Source: Streptomyces viridiviolaceus (GTDB lineage Bacteria > Actinomycetota > Actinomycetes > Streptomycetales > Streptomycetaceae). Taken from it: DNA of 64,000 bases. Below, one piece after another: positions 1 through 8,611 of the stretch. The DNA lies in NCBI RefSeq assembly GCF_014650995.1, contig NZ_BMWA01000001.1:186001-250000 (forward strand). Direction: 5' to 3'. The notes under the pieces were generated by a model. The model was given only the letters and a program-made list of their open reading frames with translations, made no database searches and was not told the origin of the DNA. Both the position numbers and the translations under genes were made by a program. Position 1 is the stretch's first letter. Each line of letters opens with the position of its first letter.

Positions 1-1
1 C

Positions 2-934
2 CGTCGTCAGGTCTACCTGTCCGAACTGCACACAGAGTCAAGTCGCCCGGGCCCGGCGGTGAGCTTCACCGCCCTTCTCCCTGACGTTCATCACTTCAAA
101 GGCACCGAAGGTGGCCGCATCGCGCCCCTCTACCGCCACCCTCACCTGCCGGAACCGAACGTGACGCCCGGACTGCTGCAGTTGCTCACCAAGACACACG
201 GCGTGACGGTGACCGGCGAAGACCTCTTCGCGTACATCGCGGGCATAGCCGGCCACAGCGGCTACACCCGCCGCTTCGCCGCGTACCTGGCCGAACGTGG
301 CGCCCGTATCCCGCTGACGCGCGACTCGGCCTTGTGGTCGGAGGTGGTGGAGGTGGGCAGACGTACGGTTTGGATCCACACATACGGCCAGCGCTTCGCT
401 TCTCACCACCACGACAGCCCACCCGGACCGACCCCAAGGCTGCCGCCCGCAGAGCAACCCGAATGCATCGTCGCGATCGGGGAGAACGAAGGGCTGCCGG
501 ACAGCATCTCCTACGACGCGACGACGCAAACCCTCACGGTGGGCACCGGCTCCATACGTCCTGTGACGCCGGAAGTGTGGGACTACCGGATCGGCGGGGT
601 GCAGGTGATCCGTAAGTGGTTCAGCTTCCGCAAACGCAAGCCGGACGTGGAGCGGCAGACCCCATTGAACGACATTCTGCCTCCGACCTGGCCTTCCCGC
701 TGGACCCTTGACCTCCTGGACCTCATCAACGCGCTCGGCCTCCTCGTAGCCCTCGAGCCCAGACAGGCCCAGCTCTTGGATGCCGTGAGCAACCGGCCGC
801 TCATCACCATCGACGATCTCCGCGACGAGGGCATCCTGCCCGTAGCTCCCCACGCGGCCAAGGAGCCGAAGCCGCCACGGAGGTCTCGGCGCACCGCCGG
901 GCCTGGACAGGAGACCATTGCCCTTCCGAACTGA
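2..934 (+). CDS. Type ISP restriction-modification enzyme, C-terminal part (cut by window edge)
   Basis: The reading frame is open back to base 2, so this is the 3' end of a larger gene rather than a short protein starting at the GTG at 59. The visible part matches the C-terminal target-recognition region of type ISP (LlaBIII/LlaGI-like) single-chain restriction-modification enzymes as known from Streptomyces: PDVHHFKGTEGG near the start, an aromatic- and basic-rich segment VWDYRIGGVQVIRKWFSFRK, then a helical tail. The full enzymes also carry N-terminal nuclease/helicase and N6-adenine methyltransferase parts; those would lie left of the window and cannot be seen. Some streptomycete relatives lack the nuclease/helicase half, so whether this is a restriction enzyme or an orphan methylase is open. 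It heads a defence-rich stretch continuing to 18 kb. Confidence 0.8.
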   Translation, partial: RRQVYLSELHTESSRPGPAVSFTALLPDVHHFKGTEGGRIAPLYRHPHLPEPNVTPGLLQLLTKTHGVTVTGEDLFAYIAGIAGHSGYTRRFAAYLAERGARIPLTRDSALWSEVVEVGRRTVWIHTYGQRFASHHHDSPPGPTPRLPPAEQPECIVAIGENEGLPDSISYDATTQTLTVGTGSIRPVTPEVWDYRIGGVQVIRKWFSFRKRKPDVERQTPLNDILPPTWPSRWTLDLLDLINALGLLVALEPRQAQLLDAVSNRPLITIDDLRDEGILPVAPHAAKEPKPPRRSRRTAGPGQETIALPN

Positions 935-1051
935 CACCGCACCAGTGTGAGGGCCCGACGCCCGCACCAGCACATCCTGTGCTCGTACGGTGACGCAACG
1001 TACGGGCCATGCCTCTGGAACGCGCCCCCGTACGCCCGTCACCGTGTCCGC

Positions 1052-1522
1052 ATGAGCGCAACCACGCCCCAGCTTCCCGCCGCCGTACGGACGTTCACGC
1101 AGCAGTTGTCGTCCACCCGCCGCGGTGCCCGCCTCGCCCACCTGCTCACCTACGAACAGCTGCGCATCTGGCAGACGCCGCCAGACGTCACCGACCGCGC
1201 GGAGCAGATCGTCGCGGAGCTCGCAGCCAACGCGGCGCTGCACGGCAGGGTCCAGGGCCGCGATTTCCGTCTCACCCTCACTCACGACCCGACTGCCAGC
1301 GTCCTGCGCATCGCGGTCACGGACGCCCGCGGGGACCGCTTGCCGTCACCCGTGACGGACATCGCCACACCGCCGGACGACGAGTCGGGCCGCGGCCTGC
1401 TCCTCGTCACCGCCCTGGCCGATCGCTGGGGCACGGAGCCGTATCCGCCGAGCGGCAAGCCCGCCTGGGCGGAGGTGTCCCACCGGCCGTCGAGCGAAGT
1501 GCAGCCGCGTCCCGCGCGGTGA
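1052..1522 (+). CDS. ATP-binding protein, RsbW-type anti-sigma kinase family
   Basis: A 156-residue single-domain GHKL ATPase of the type very numerous in Streptomyces and usually called anti-sigma factor serine kinase or ATP-binding regulatory protein. The N box is seen as ELAANAALHG, the G1 box as VTDARGD and the G2 box as ESGRGLLLV, in the right order and spacing. The ATG at 1052 was preferred over the upstream alternative at 947 because the family begins only a short way before the first conserved helix. No anti-anti-sigma or sigma gene is adjacent, so its target is unknown. It stands alone between the ISP gene and the RHS toxin. Confidence 0.82.
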   Translation: MSATTPQLPAAVRTFTQQLSSTRRGARLAHLLTYEQLRIWQTPPDVTDRAEQIVAELAANAALHGRVQGRDFRLTLTHDPTASVLRIAVTDARGDRLPSPVTDIATPPDDESGRGLLLVTALADRWGTEPYPPSGKPAWAEVSHRPSSEVQPRPAR

Positions 1523-1617
1523 GACGCCAAGGAGCGGACTTTCGTCGAACTACTGTGCTGTGTAAGTTCACACGTGCATAAAGGTGCTCGTGATGTGCGT
1601 GTGACGGGGGTTACGGC

Positions 1618-4600
1618 ATGGTGGGCCATCGACCAAGTGACTGGCATGTCCTGGATCTGGACAGGGATCCCACCCCCGGTGACCCGGAGCGGGTGCGCAA
1701 ACTGGCGAAGTTCCTGCACGACTTCGCCGACGACGTCTCCGAGGCCTTGCGCCTTGTCAAGGGGATGGCCGGCGAGGGCACGCTGGCGGAGTGGGCGGGC
1801 AAGTCGGCCACCGTGTTCAAGGAGGAGTTCTCCGGGGTCCCGGAGAACTTCCGGAAGCTGAAGAAGTCGTACGAGATGTGCGGCGACGCGCTCACGGACT
1901 ACTGGCCGAAGCTGGAGCGGGCGCAGGCGCTGGCGGACAAGGCGCTGGCCAAGGCGCGCGAGGCCCGCGCCGACCTGTCCTCGGCCCAGTCGCGGCTGTC
2001 CTCGGCGGAGACCTGGGTGGGGCGGGCGACGAAGGAAGCGGACAAGTACAAGGACGACCCCACCGGCTCCAAGTCGGACGCGGACGAGCCGGACGAGGCC
2101 AAGGTCCGGGCCGCCACCCGGGACGTGCAGAACGCCAAGTCCGCCCAGGTCAAGGCTCAGTCTGACGTCTCCGATGCCCAGGACGCCCTCGCGGCGGCGA
2201 AGAAGATGGCCGAGGACGCACGCAAGATGCGTGAGGAGGCCGCCCGGGACGCGAAGTCAAAGATCGACGAGGCCTCGGACGCCGGGATCCAGAACCGGTC
2301 GTGGTGGGAGGAGATCGGCGACTGGTTCACCGACAACTGGGACAGCATCGTCGCCGCCTGCAAGATCGTCGTCGCGGTCGTCGGCATCGTCGCCATGATT
2401 ATCGGCGGGCCCATCCTCGGCGCGATCGTGCTCGTCGCCGCGCTCGTCGTCCTCGCCGACACCCTCTACAAATACTCCAAAGGCCAAGCCTCCCTGTGGG
2501 ACGTAGGCCTGGCCGCGCTCGACTGCATCCCCGGCATGAAGGGCCTGACCAGCCTCGGCGGTCTTGCCAAGGGCCTCAAAGCCCTCGGCAAGACCGGTCT
2601 CAAAGGCATGGCGCTCGGGGTCAAGGGGCTCGGCAGGAGCGTCGGCGCCCTCGGCCGTCAGATGAAGAAGCTCGTCACTCGCGGCGATCCGGTCGATCTG
2701 GCTACCGGGGAGATGGTCATGTCCGCCACGGACGTGTCACTGGACGGTCTGCTGCCGCTGGTGCTGGAGCGTCACCACCGCACCCGCACGCGCAGCGGTC
2801 GCCTTCTTGGCCCGAGTTGGACGTGCACGCTCGACCAGCGCCTGGTGCTGGACGCCACAGGTGTGCGGTTCGCTGCTGACGACGGCATGGTGCTGCACTA
2901 TCCGGTCCCGGACGCAGATGCTCCGGTTCTGCCGGTCACCGGTCCGCAGTGGCCGCTGAGCTGGGACGGTACCGCTGACGGCGAGTTGGTCGTGCACCGG
3001 CCCGAGACCGGACACCGGCTGCACTTCCGTCCTCTGCCCGACCGGTCACCCGCCGAACTGCACGTGGCATCGATCAGCGACCGCAACGGCAACACCATCG
3101 ACGTGGCCTACCGGCCTGACGGCACACCCGAGGAAGTCATCCATCACGGTGGCTACCGTGTCGGCGTGACCTGCGAGAACGGCAGGATCACCGAGCTGGT
3201 GCTGCGAAATCATCCCGAGCAGCCGACCCTGGTCCGGTACGGCTACGACGACCGCGGCAACCTCTCCGCCGTGTACAACTCCTCCGGCCTGCCCCTGCGG
3301 TTCACCTACGACGACAGCAGGCGCATCACCGGCTGGGAGGACCGCAACGGAGTCTGGTACCGCTTCGACTACGACGCGGCCGGCCGCTGTGTGGCCGGCC
3401 ACGGCATGGACGGATTCCTGTCCTACACATTCGCCTACGACGACCTCTCCCGTCGCACCGTCGCCGTCGACTCGCTGGGACACGCCACGCACTACCGGTT
3501 CAACGACGCCTACCAGCTGGTCGAGGAGACCGATGCGCTCGGGCACACGGTCGTCCAGGAGTGGGACGACCGTGACCGCCTGCTGTGCCGCACCGACCAG
3601 CTGGGCCGTGCCCTGCACCTGGAATGGGACGAGGCGGGGCGGCTGACGGCGGTCCGGCTGCCCGACGGATCCGTCTCGACGACCCGCTACAACGACCTCG
3701 GGCTTCCGGTGGAGATCACCGAGTACGACGGTGCGGTCCTGCGACAGGAATGGGACGAGCGCGGCAACTGCATATCGGTGACCACAGCCGACGGTGCCAC
3801 CACCCGGTTCACCCGCGAGCCGTCGGGGGCTTTGGCCTCGCTCACGGATGCGCTCGGCGCTGTGCACCGCTTCGCCAACAACCCCGCCGGACAGCCGATC
3901 TCGGCCGTCGACCCCGTCGGAGCTGTGGTCACGTACGCTTACGACTCCTTCGGCCGCAACTCCGTCGTCATCGACCCTCTGGGCGGTGAGGTCCGTCGCA
4001 CCTGGTCCCCGGAAGGTCTTCTCACATCACTGACCGACGCGGACGGCACCTCGGAGCACTGGACGTACGACGGCGAGGGAAACCAGCTCACCCACACGGA
4101 CAAGCTGGGCCGCACCACCCATTTCACCTACGGCGCCTTCGACCTGCTCGCCTCACGCACGACACCGGACGGAGTCCGGCACACCTTCACTCACGACACC
4201 GAGCTACGGGTGACCCAGGTGACCGACTCACGCGGACTGACCTGGGACTACCACTACGACGCGGTCGGCAACATGGTGTCGGAGACGGACTTCGACGGCC
4301 GAACCCTCGCCTATGCCTACGACGCCGCCCGCCAGTTGGTGAGCCGCACGAACGCCGTCGGACAGACGGCTGTCTTCTCCTACGACGCGGTCGGCAATCA
4401 GGCGGAGGTGGCACTCGACGGCAGTGTCACCACCTATCACCACGACCGGGCGGGTCGTCTCGTCCGGGCCATCGGCCCCGACGCCACGCTCGTATACGCC
4501 TACGACGAGGAGGGACGGATCACCGCCGAGAGCGTCGACGGGCGGACCCTCGCCACGGCGTACGACATCGTGGGCCGCCCGGTCGCCCGGACCACTCCGA

Positions 4601-6159
4601 GCGGTGTCGTCACCAGGTACACATACGACGAAGCCGGCCAACGCACCGCGCTCGCCACCGCCGGTCACACCCTGTCCATCGCGCGCGACCGTCTGGGACG
4701 CGAGACGGAGAGGAGGACCGACACCGGCCTCGCGCTCACCCTGAGCTGGGACGCCGGGGACCGTCTGACCAGCCAGCAGCTGACCTCCACGAGCTGTGCG
4801 CGACCACTGACCCACCGGACCTACACCTACCGGCCGGACGGCCACGTGACCGCGCTCGACGACCGCGGATCGGGGCGCCGCACGTTCGACCTCGACCCCA
4901 CCGGCCGTGTGCTGACCGTGCGTGCGGAGGAGTGGACCGAATCGTATGCCTACGACGAGCACGGCAACCAGACCCGGGCCTCCTGGCCGGATCGGTACCC
5001 CGCCCAGGGGGCCCGGGGCGAACGTGTCCACCGGGGCAACCGTGTCCTGCGTGCGGGAGGAATACACTACGAGTACGACGCAGCCGGACGAGTCGTGCTG
5101 CGACGCAGGACCCGGCTGTCCCGCAAGGCCGACATCTGGCGCTACACCTGGGACGGTGACGACCGGCTCACCTCCGTCGTGACCCCCGACGGCACGGTCT
5201 GGCGCTACCTCTACGACCCCCTCGGCAGGCGCATCGCCAAGCAACGGCTGACGGCCGACGGGCAGGGTGTGGCCGAGGAGACCCGGTTCACCTGGGACGG
5301 CCCGCACCTGGTGGAGCAGGTCACGACCCGTGCGGGTTCGTCCGAGGTGTCCTCACTGACCTGGGAACGCGACGGCGTGCGTCCGCTGACCCAGACGGAG
5401 CGCGCCACCCTTGCCGACGCGCCCCAGCACGTCGTCGATGAGCGCTTCTACGCCATCGCCACCGACCTCGTCGGCACCCCGACCGAACTTGTCTCCGAGG
5501 CCGGTGAGGTCGTCTGGCGCGCGGACGCCACGCTCTGGGGCCTCATGGCGGACGAGGACCGTGGAGCGTCGACTCCGCTGCGGTTCCCCGGCCAGTACTT
5601 CGATCCCGAGTCCCAGCTCCACCAGAACTTCCTCCGCTCCTACGACCCGATTGCCGCGGCGTACATCAGTGCCGACCCGCTGGGACTCGATGCGGGACCC
5701 AACCCTCGGTCGTATGTGAGCAACCCGCTGTCCTGGTACGACTATCTGGGGCTTCTCACCTGCGCCGAAAACGCGGAGAAGCTGGCGAAGAACCTCGCGA
5801 GGGAGGGCCGGGCCAAAGGTCCGGGCCAGGCTGCCGCACACATCGTGCCGTCCGGCATGAAGCGCAACAAGGCGGCAGAGACCCGAGCCTTGCTGGAAAG
5901 GTACGGCGTCGACATCAACGACGCGGCGAACGGCATTCCCCTCGGACATCCACGGCCGCACAACTTCACACACCGCAAGGCCTTCCTGCTGCGCCTGAAT
6001 GCGCATCTCAAGGACGTGACGGAGACGATGACTGAGGCCGGTTACGGCGCGCGCGCCATTCGCGGTGCACTACGTCAAGAACTGCGCTCCGTCGGGCAGC
6101 AAGTCGAAAGAGAGCTGGCAGGCGGACAACCGGGGCCGGGCGCCGTGTGGACGGCATGA
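1618..6159 (+). CDS. RHS-repeat polymorphic toxin with WXG-like N-terminus and C-terminal AHH nuclease
   Basis: A 1513-residue toxin delivery protein. Residues 1-120 form a helical WXG100-like export domain (AEWAGKSATVF), followed by a coiled coil rich in Ala/Lys (about 100-225) and hydrophobic membrane segments (about 240-280). A DUF6531-type domain (GDPVDLATGEM, about 355-440) precedes a long array of YD/RHS repeats (about 480-1320). The RHS core ends with PLRFPGQYFDPESQLHQNFLRSY-type and DPLGL motifs near 1370, then a short variable tip. The tip (about 1395-1513) has AAAHIVPSG, VDINDAANG and HNFTH, the layout of AHH-family HNH-like nucleases. RHS shells of this kind are known to encapsulate and release the tip by self-cleavage. 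A GGGGG ribosome site lies 8 bases before the ATG. The stop overlaps the next gene, as expected for a toxin-immunity pair. Confidence 0.9.
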   Translation: MVGHRPSDWHVLDLDRDPTPGDPERVRKLAKFLHDFADDVSEALRLVKGMAGEGTLAEWAGKSATVFKEEFSGVPENFRKLKKSYEMCGDALTDYWPKLERAQALADKALAKAREARADLSSAQSRLSSAETWVGRATKEADKYKDDPTGSKSDADEPDEAKVRAATRDVQNAKSAQVKAQSDVSDAQDALAAAKKMAEDARKMREEAARDAKSKIDEASDAGIQNRSWWEEIGDWFTDNWDSIVAACKIVVAVVGIVAMIIGGPILGAIVLVAALVVLADTLYKYSKGQASLWDVGLAALDCIPGMKGLTSLGGLAKGLKALGKTGLKGMALGVKGLGRSVGALGRQMKKLVTRGDPVDLATGEMVMSATDVSLDGLLPLVLERHHRTRTRSGRLLGPSWTCTLDQRLVLDATGVRFAADDGMVLHYPVPDADAPVLPVTGPQWPLSWDGTADGELVVHRPETGHRLHFRPLPDRSPAELHVASISDRNGNTIDVAYRPDGTPEEVIHHGGYRVGVTCENGRITELVLRNHPEQPTLVRYGYDDRGNLSAVYNSSGLPLRFTYDDSRRITGWEDRNGVWYRFDYDAAGRCVAGHGMDGFLSYTFAYDDLSRRTVAVDSLGHATHYRFNDAYQLVEETDALGHTVVQEWDDRDRLLCRTDQLGRALHLEWDEAGRLTAVRLPDGSVSTTRYNDLGLPVEITEYDGAVLRQEWDERGNCISVTTADGATTRFTREPSGALASLTDALGAVHRFANNPAGQPISAVDPVGAVVTYAYDSFGRNSVVIDPLGGEVRRTWSPEGLLTSLTDADGTSEHWTYDGEGNQLTHTDKLGRTTHFTYGAFDLLASRTTPDGVRHTFTHDTELRVTQVTDSRGLTWDYHYDAVGNMVSETDFDGRTLAYAYDAARQLVSRTNAVGQTAVFSYDAVGNQAEVALDGSVTTYHHDRAGRLVRAIGPDATLVYAYDEEGRITAESVDGRTLATAYDIVGRPVARTTPSGVVTRYTYDEAGQRTALATAGHTLSIARDRLGRETERRTDTGLALTLSWDAGDRLTSQQLTSTSCARPLTHRTYTYRPDGHVTALDDRGSGRRTFDLDPTGRVLTVRAEEWTESYAYDEHGNQTRASWPDRYPAQGARGERVHRGNRVLRAGGIHYEYDAAGRVVLRRRTRLSRKADIWRYTWDGDDRLTSVVTPDGTVWRYLYDPLGRRIAKQRLTADGQGVAEETRFTWDGPHLVEQVTTRAGSSEVSSLTWERDGVRPLTQTERATLADAPQHVVDERFYAIATDLVGTPTELVSEAGEVVWRADATLWGLMADEDRGASTPLRFPGQYFDPESQLHQNFLRSYDPIAAAYISADPLGLDAGPNPRSYVSNPLSWYDYLGLLTCAENAEKLAKNLAREGRAKGPGQAAAHIVPSGMKRNKAAETRALLERYGVDINDAANGIPLGHPRPHNFTHRKAFLLRLNAHLKDVTETMTEAGYGARAIRGALRQELRSVGQQVERELAGGQPGPGAVWTA

Positions 6160-6806
6160 TGGAGCGCACCAGATCCGACGCGACAACGAACATGGATGGT
6201 GACGTAATGGCCGATATGCCGGAGAGGGGCCTGGCGGTGTACCGGCTTCTGCCAAGCCTGGCCGAGTACCAGCAGCTCGACCCGAACAGATGGGACCTGC
6301 GTCGGCTCAAGCGCTGGCAGCGTCTGGGAGCCGACGAGGACCGGCCCGACCGGCTGCGTGCGGAATGGATGGGAGAGCGGCGCTGGCCCAAGGGCGACTT
6401 TCCCTCCGGCTATCCGGGCGCTCCCGTGCTCAGCCGACGTGTCATTGATCGATTCGGCGCCGAACCGCTGCGGGCGGCCGGCAGCCTGGTGCCCGTCGAG
6501 ATCGACGGCGCGAAAGGGGACGAGTACTACCTCCTCCTTGTCGAACAGGTCGTGGACTGCCTGGATCTGCGCAGGTCGTCCAAGCCGAAGAAGGTGGATG
6601 GCGAGGTCAAGAAGGCGGTGTACCGCACAGACGCGGTCCCCGTGCGCCTGCCGGCCTTCCGTCTGCCGCAGTTCCCCGGTGCCGTCCAGTGGAACGGATG
6701 GGCGGTCGAACGGCTGATCGATCTCACCGGTGACGAGATCGAGGCCCGGCTGCTCTGGTCCGAGGATCCGGCGGCCGTGCCGCACTCCGACCCGTGGGGT
6801 ATCTGA
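6156..6806 (+). CDS. Probable immunity protein for the AHH toxin (Imm11/MXAN_0049-like)
   Basis: A 216-residue soluble protein whose ATG overlaps the toxin stop codon (ATGA), so the two are translationally coupled. The central part reads GAPVLSRRVIDRFGAEPLRA, then LVPVEID, DEYYLLLVEQVVDCLDLRRS and a closing WSEDP segment. This is the pattern of the Imm11 family, whose founding Myxococcus member sits beside an AHH toxin. The family link is by pattern memory, not a search. A later ATG at 6207 could be the true start if the first 17 residues are not conserved. Role inferred: binds and neutralises the nuclease tip in the producing cell and its siblings. Confidence 0.72.
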   Translation: MMERTRSDATTNMDGDVMADMPERGLAVYRLLPSLAEYQQLDPNRWDLRRLKRWQRLGADEDRPDRLRAEWMGERRWPKGDFPSGYPGAPVLSRRVIDRFGAEPLRAAGSLVPVEIDGAKGDEYYLLLVEQVVDCLDLRRSSKPKKVDGEVKKAVYRTDAVPVRLPAFRLPQFPGAVQWNGWAVERLIDLTGDEIEARLLWSEDPAAVPHSDPWGI

Positions 6807-6955
6807 GGGTGCCCGGCGGGTCGGACGGACACTGTGGCGGCGCACCACCGTCGCCACGCCCACACGCAACATGATTGCGGACCAGACGGGCCGCGACTCG
6901 GCGGCCGCACCATTCTGCCGACTGGGCACGGCACCACGCCGGAGCTTCCGTCGAC

Positions 6956-7160
6956 GTCGAGGGCGTCAATCCCCGAACTGTTCGCACACCGTGGCGTCAG
7001 CACTCGGCTGCACCCAGGGGACCTCGACGGGGCCTGGGCGCCGTCGCCCTGCGGCAGCCGGGGCCGGTCACCGTCTTCACCTCCGACGAGGACTACCTGC
7101 ATATGCTGTGCGGCGACCGCGTGGTGGCCATGGGCCTGGAGGCCGGGGCGTATGCGGCCG
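6956..7160 (+). pseudogene. Possible PIN-domain (VapC-type) C-terminal relic
   Basis: Two frames read in succession give IPELFAHRGVSTRLHPGDLDGA and then a one-base-shifted LGAVALRQPGPVTVFTSDED, followed by LHMLCGDRVVAMGL. The TSDxDYLxxLCGDRV pattern resembles the last strand and acidic site of PIN-domain ribonucleases common in actinobacteria. No start codon, no N-terminal half and a frameshift in the middle, so it cannot be functional. The stretch 6807-7076 otherwise shows no convincing coding signal. Confidence 0.3.
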
Positions 7161-7481
7161 CTCCGGAATCATCGCGGAGGGCACCAGCGCGGTGCTGCCG
7201 TGTCGATCGTGGACGTAAGCGGTCGCCAGCCGAAGCACGAGAGCGTCGGGGTCGGCGTCGACGAGCGGACGCGCTAGGGACCCGTGATCTTGCGGAGCAT
7301 CGTGCTCACGCCGGAAGTGGCCCGATGGGTGGGGCCGGCGGCGAAGTCCTGTTGCTGCCTTGACGGCAAGGGGAAGTCCGCCGTCGAGGTCGGTCACGTA
7401 GTGGACCGTGCCCATGCCGCCGGTTGCGAGGTGCCGGGTCGGCCGGTAGGGGCCGATGCGGGCGGGCAGTTTCACCGGCAC
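7077..7481 (-). pseudogene. Serine/threonine protein kinase, N-terminal relic
   Basis: From a GTG at 7481 with an upstream GGGAGG, the frame gives the opening of a bacterial Ser/Thr kinase: IGPYRPTRHLATGGMGTVHYV (glycine-rich loop GGMGTV) then PLAVKAA (the ATP-contacting lysine) and later REHDAP and DADPDALVLRLATAYV. After that the kinase signal is lost: no HRDxK catalytic loop or DFG is found and the frame runs into non-coding composition. This is a 5' fragment of a typical Streptomyces kinase left after deletion, with small internal shifts. Confidence 0.6.
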
Positions 7482-7644
7482 GGCGCACCTCCCGACGCTG
7501 GACGACTCTCCGATGGACAGCGTCTGTTCACGCAGACCGCGCTGATGAGTCGTGTATCCCCTGGTGTTCTGCGCCTCATGGCCACCGTTCACCTCGACGG
7601 CCGCCCATGTCGACCACGTTACACGGATGCACGGAAGTGCAACC

Positions 7645-7680
7645 TGTTGACATCGCTAACAAGGCTGCGTCATGCTCCAG
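7645..7680 (+). promoter_or_regulatory. Candidate promoter and 17-bp imperfect palindrome upstream of the CYQAG protein gene
   Basis: TTGACA (7648-7653) is followed after about 18 bases by CATGCT, a reasonable housekeeping-type -35/-10 pair about 85 bases before the GTG at 7764. The -35 is embedded in TGTTGACATCGCTAACA (7645-7661), an imperfect palindrome of a type that could bind a repressor. A near-identical 17-mer lies at 18053-18069. Confidence 0.4.
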
Positions 7681-7763
7681 TTCACAACAACGCAACCGGC
7701 TTGGCCGCGCCACGCGCCTCGACTGCTGTGCGCCTACCTCCACTCACTTCCCGGGGAGAGACC

Positions 7764-8261
7764 GTGAATCCGCAGAACCACCCGCAGCGCCCGTCCGACA
7801 TACGGCCACTGCACAAGCGCAAGAGTCTGTGGGCCGTCGGTGCCGCCTTGTTCGCCTTGGGTGCGTTCGGCGGCAGCCTGTCCGCGCAGGACGAGGTCAA
7901 CGCCACTCAGGCGCTGGCAGCCAAGCCCGCGCCGACAGTCACGACCACGGCCACCGTCACTGCCACTCCCAAGCCTGAACCCGTCCCCACGGTCACCAAG
8001 ACCAAGAAGGTCACGACACCCGGCCCGACCGTCACCGTCACCAAGACGGCCCGGGCCGCCGGATCCGGTACCAGCGACAGCGCCGGCAGCAGCAGCGACA
8101 GCGGCTCCGGGAGCTGCTCCATCGTCTCCAACGCGGGCAACTGCTACCAGGCGGGGCAGTACTGCCGGAACAGCGACCACGGAGCCACGACGACGACCGC
8201 TCGCGGCACTCGGATCACGTGCACATACAGCTCGAACGCGTGGCGCTGGACCTACTCCTGA
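7764..8261 (+). CDS. Membrane-anchored extracellular protein with Thr/Val/Pro linker and Cys-rich C-terminal domain
   Basis: A 165-residue protein of unknown function. The GTG start is chosen because GGGGAGAG lies 3 bases upstream. Residues 1-21 are basic (HKRK), 22-42 form one hydrophobic segment (signal anchor), and about 50-105 are a low-complexity VTTTATVTATPK/TVTVTK-rich linker of the sort that crosses the cell wall. A Ser/Gly spacer leads to a compact C-terminal domain CSIVSNAGNCYQAGQYCRNS...CTYSSNAWRW with four cysteines, probably two disulfides. I recognise the CYQAG(Q)xCR...GxRITC pattern from other Streptomyces hypothetical proteins, without a known function. Confidence 0.78.
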   Translation: MNPQNHPQRPSDIRPLHKRKSLWAVGAALFALGAFGGSLSAQDEVNATQALAAKPAPTVTTTATVTATPKPEPVPTVTKTKKVTTPGPTVTVTKTARAAGSGTSDSAGSSSDSGSGSCSIVSNAGNCYQAGQYCRNSDHGATTTTARGTRITCTYSSNAWRWTYS

Positions 8262-8306
8262 CAGCCAACACGGCAAGGTCGCGAGCCGGCTCTCGATGGC
8301 GCCCGA

Positions 8307-8588
8307 CTACAGGGGCGGCTTGGCCCCTGGCACCCAGTCGAAGCCGAAGCCGTAGGCTCGGTCGATGAGTTGCTGATTCGACAGCAGGGGCTCGGCGGTG
8401 AACCAGCGGACCTCGCGCCGCAGGTCGAGAGTGACGGCGCCCTGCCCCGGGGTGAGCAGAGCGATGGCGCAGGAGGTGGCTCCGGCCGGGGAATCGTCCA
8501 GATGGATGCGCCAGGTGCCGTTCGGTGCGCTGACGGTGACGACACCTCCAAGGGTGCGGAAGTCGGCTGCGCCTTCGTAGATGTACAC
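8307..8588 (-). pseudogene. TerA/TerD-family (tellurium resistance-like) C-terminal fragment
   Basis: The 93 residues read like the last third of a TerA/TerD stress protein: YVYIYEGAADFRTL, then VVTVSAPNG, a conserved CAIALLTPGQG strand, RREVRWF and a closing DRAYGFGFDWVPG. The frame stays open upstream (TVDSLNATKLLAY) but then passes into sequence that is the other frame of the DUF2786 gene, so the N-terminal two thirds are missing. I read it as the remnant of a TerA-like gene joined to the 3' end of the DUF2786 gene by a deletion near 8640. A short expressed protein from the GTG at 8588 cannot be excluded. Confidence 0.55.
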
Positions 8589-8611
8589 ATAGGCGAGCAG
8601 CTTGGTGGCGT

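Noticed and set aside
38..1285. Long minus-strand ORF (415 codons)
   Set aside because: It lies antisense to the ISP and ATPase genes; the sense frames carry recognisable motifs and this one has none.
3200..5400. Regular short repeats suggestive of a CRISPR or DNA satellite
   Set aside because: They are protein-level YD/RHS repeats; DNA units vary and have no spacer structure.
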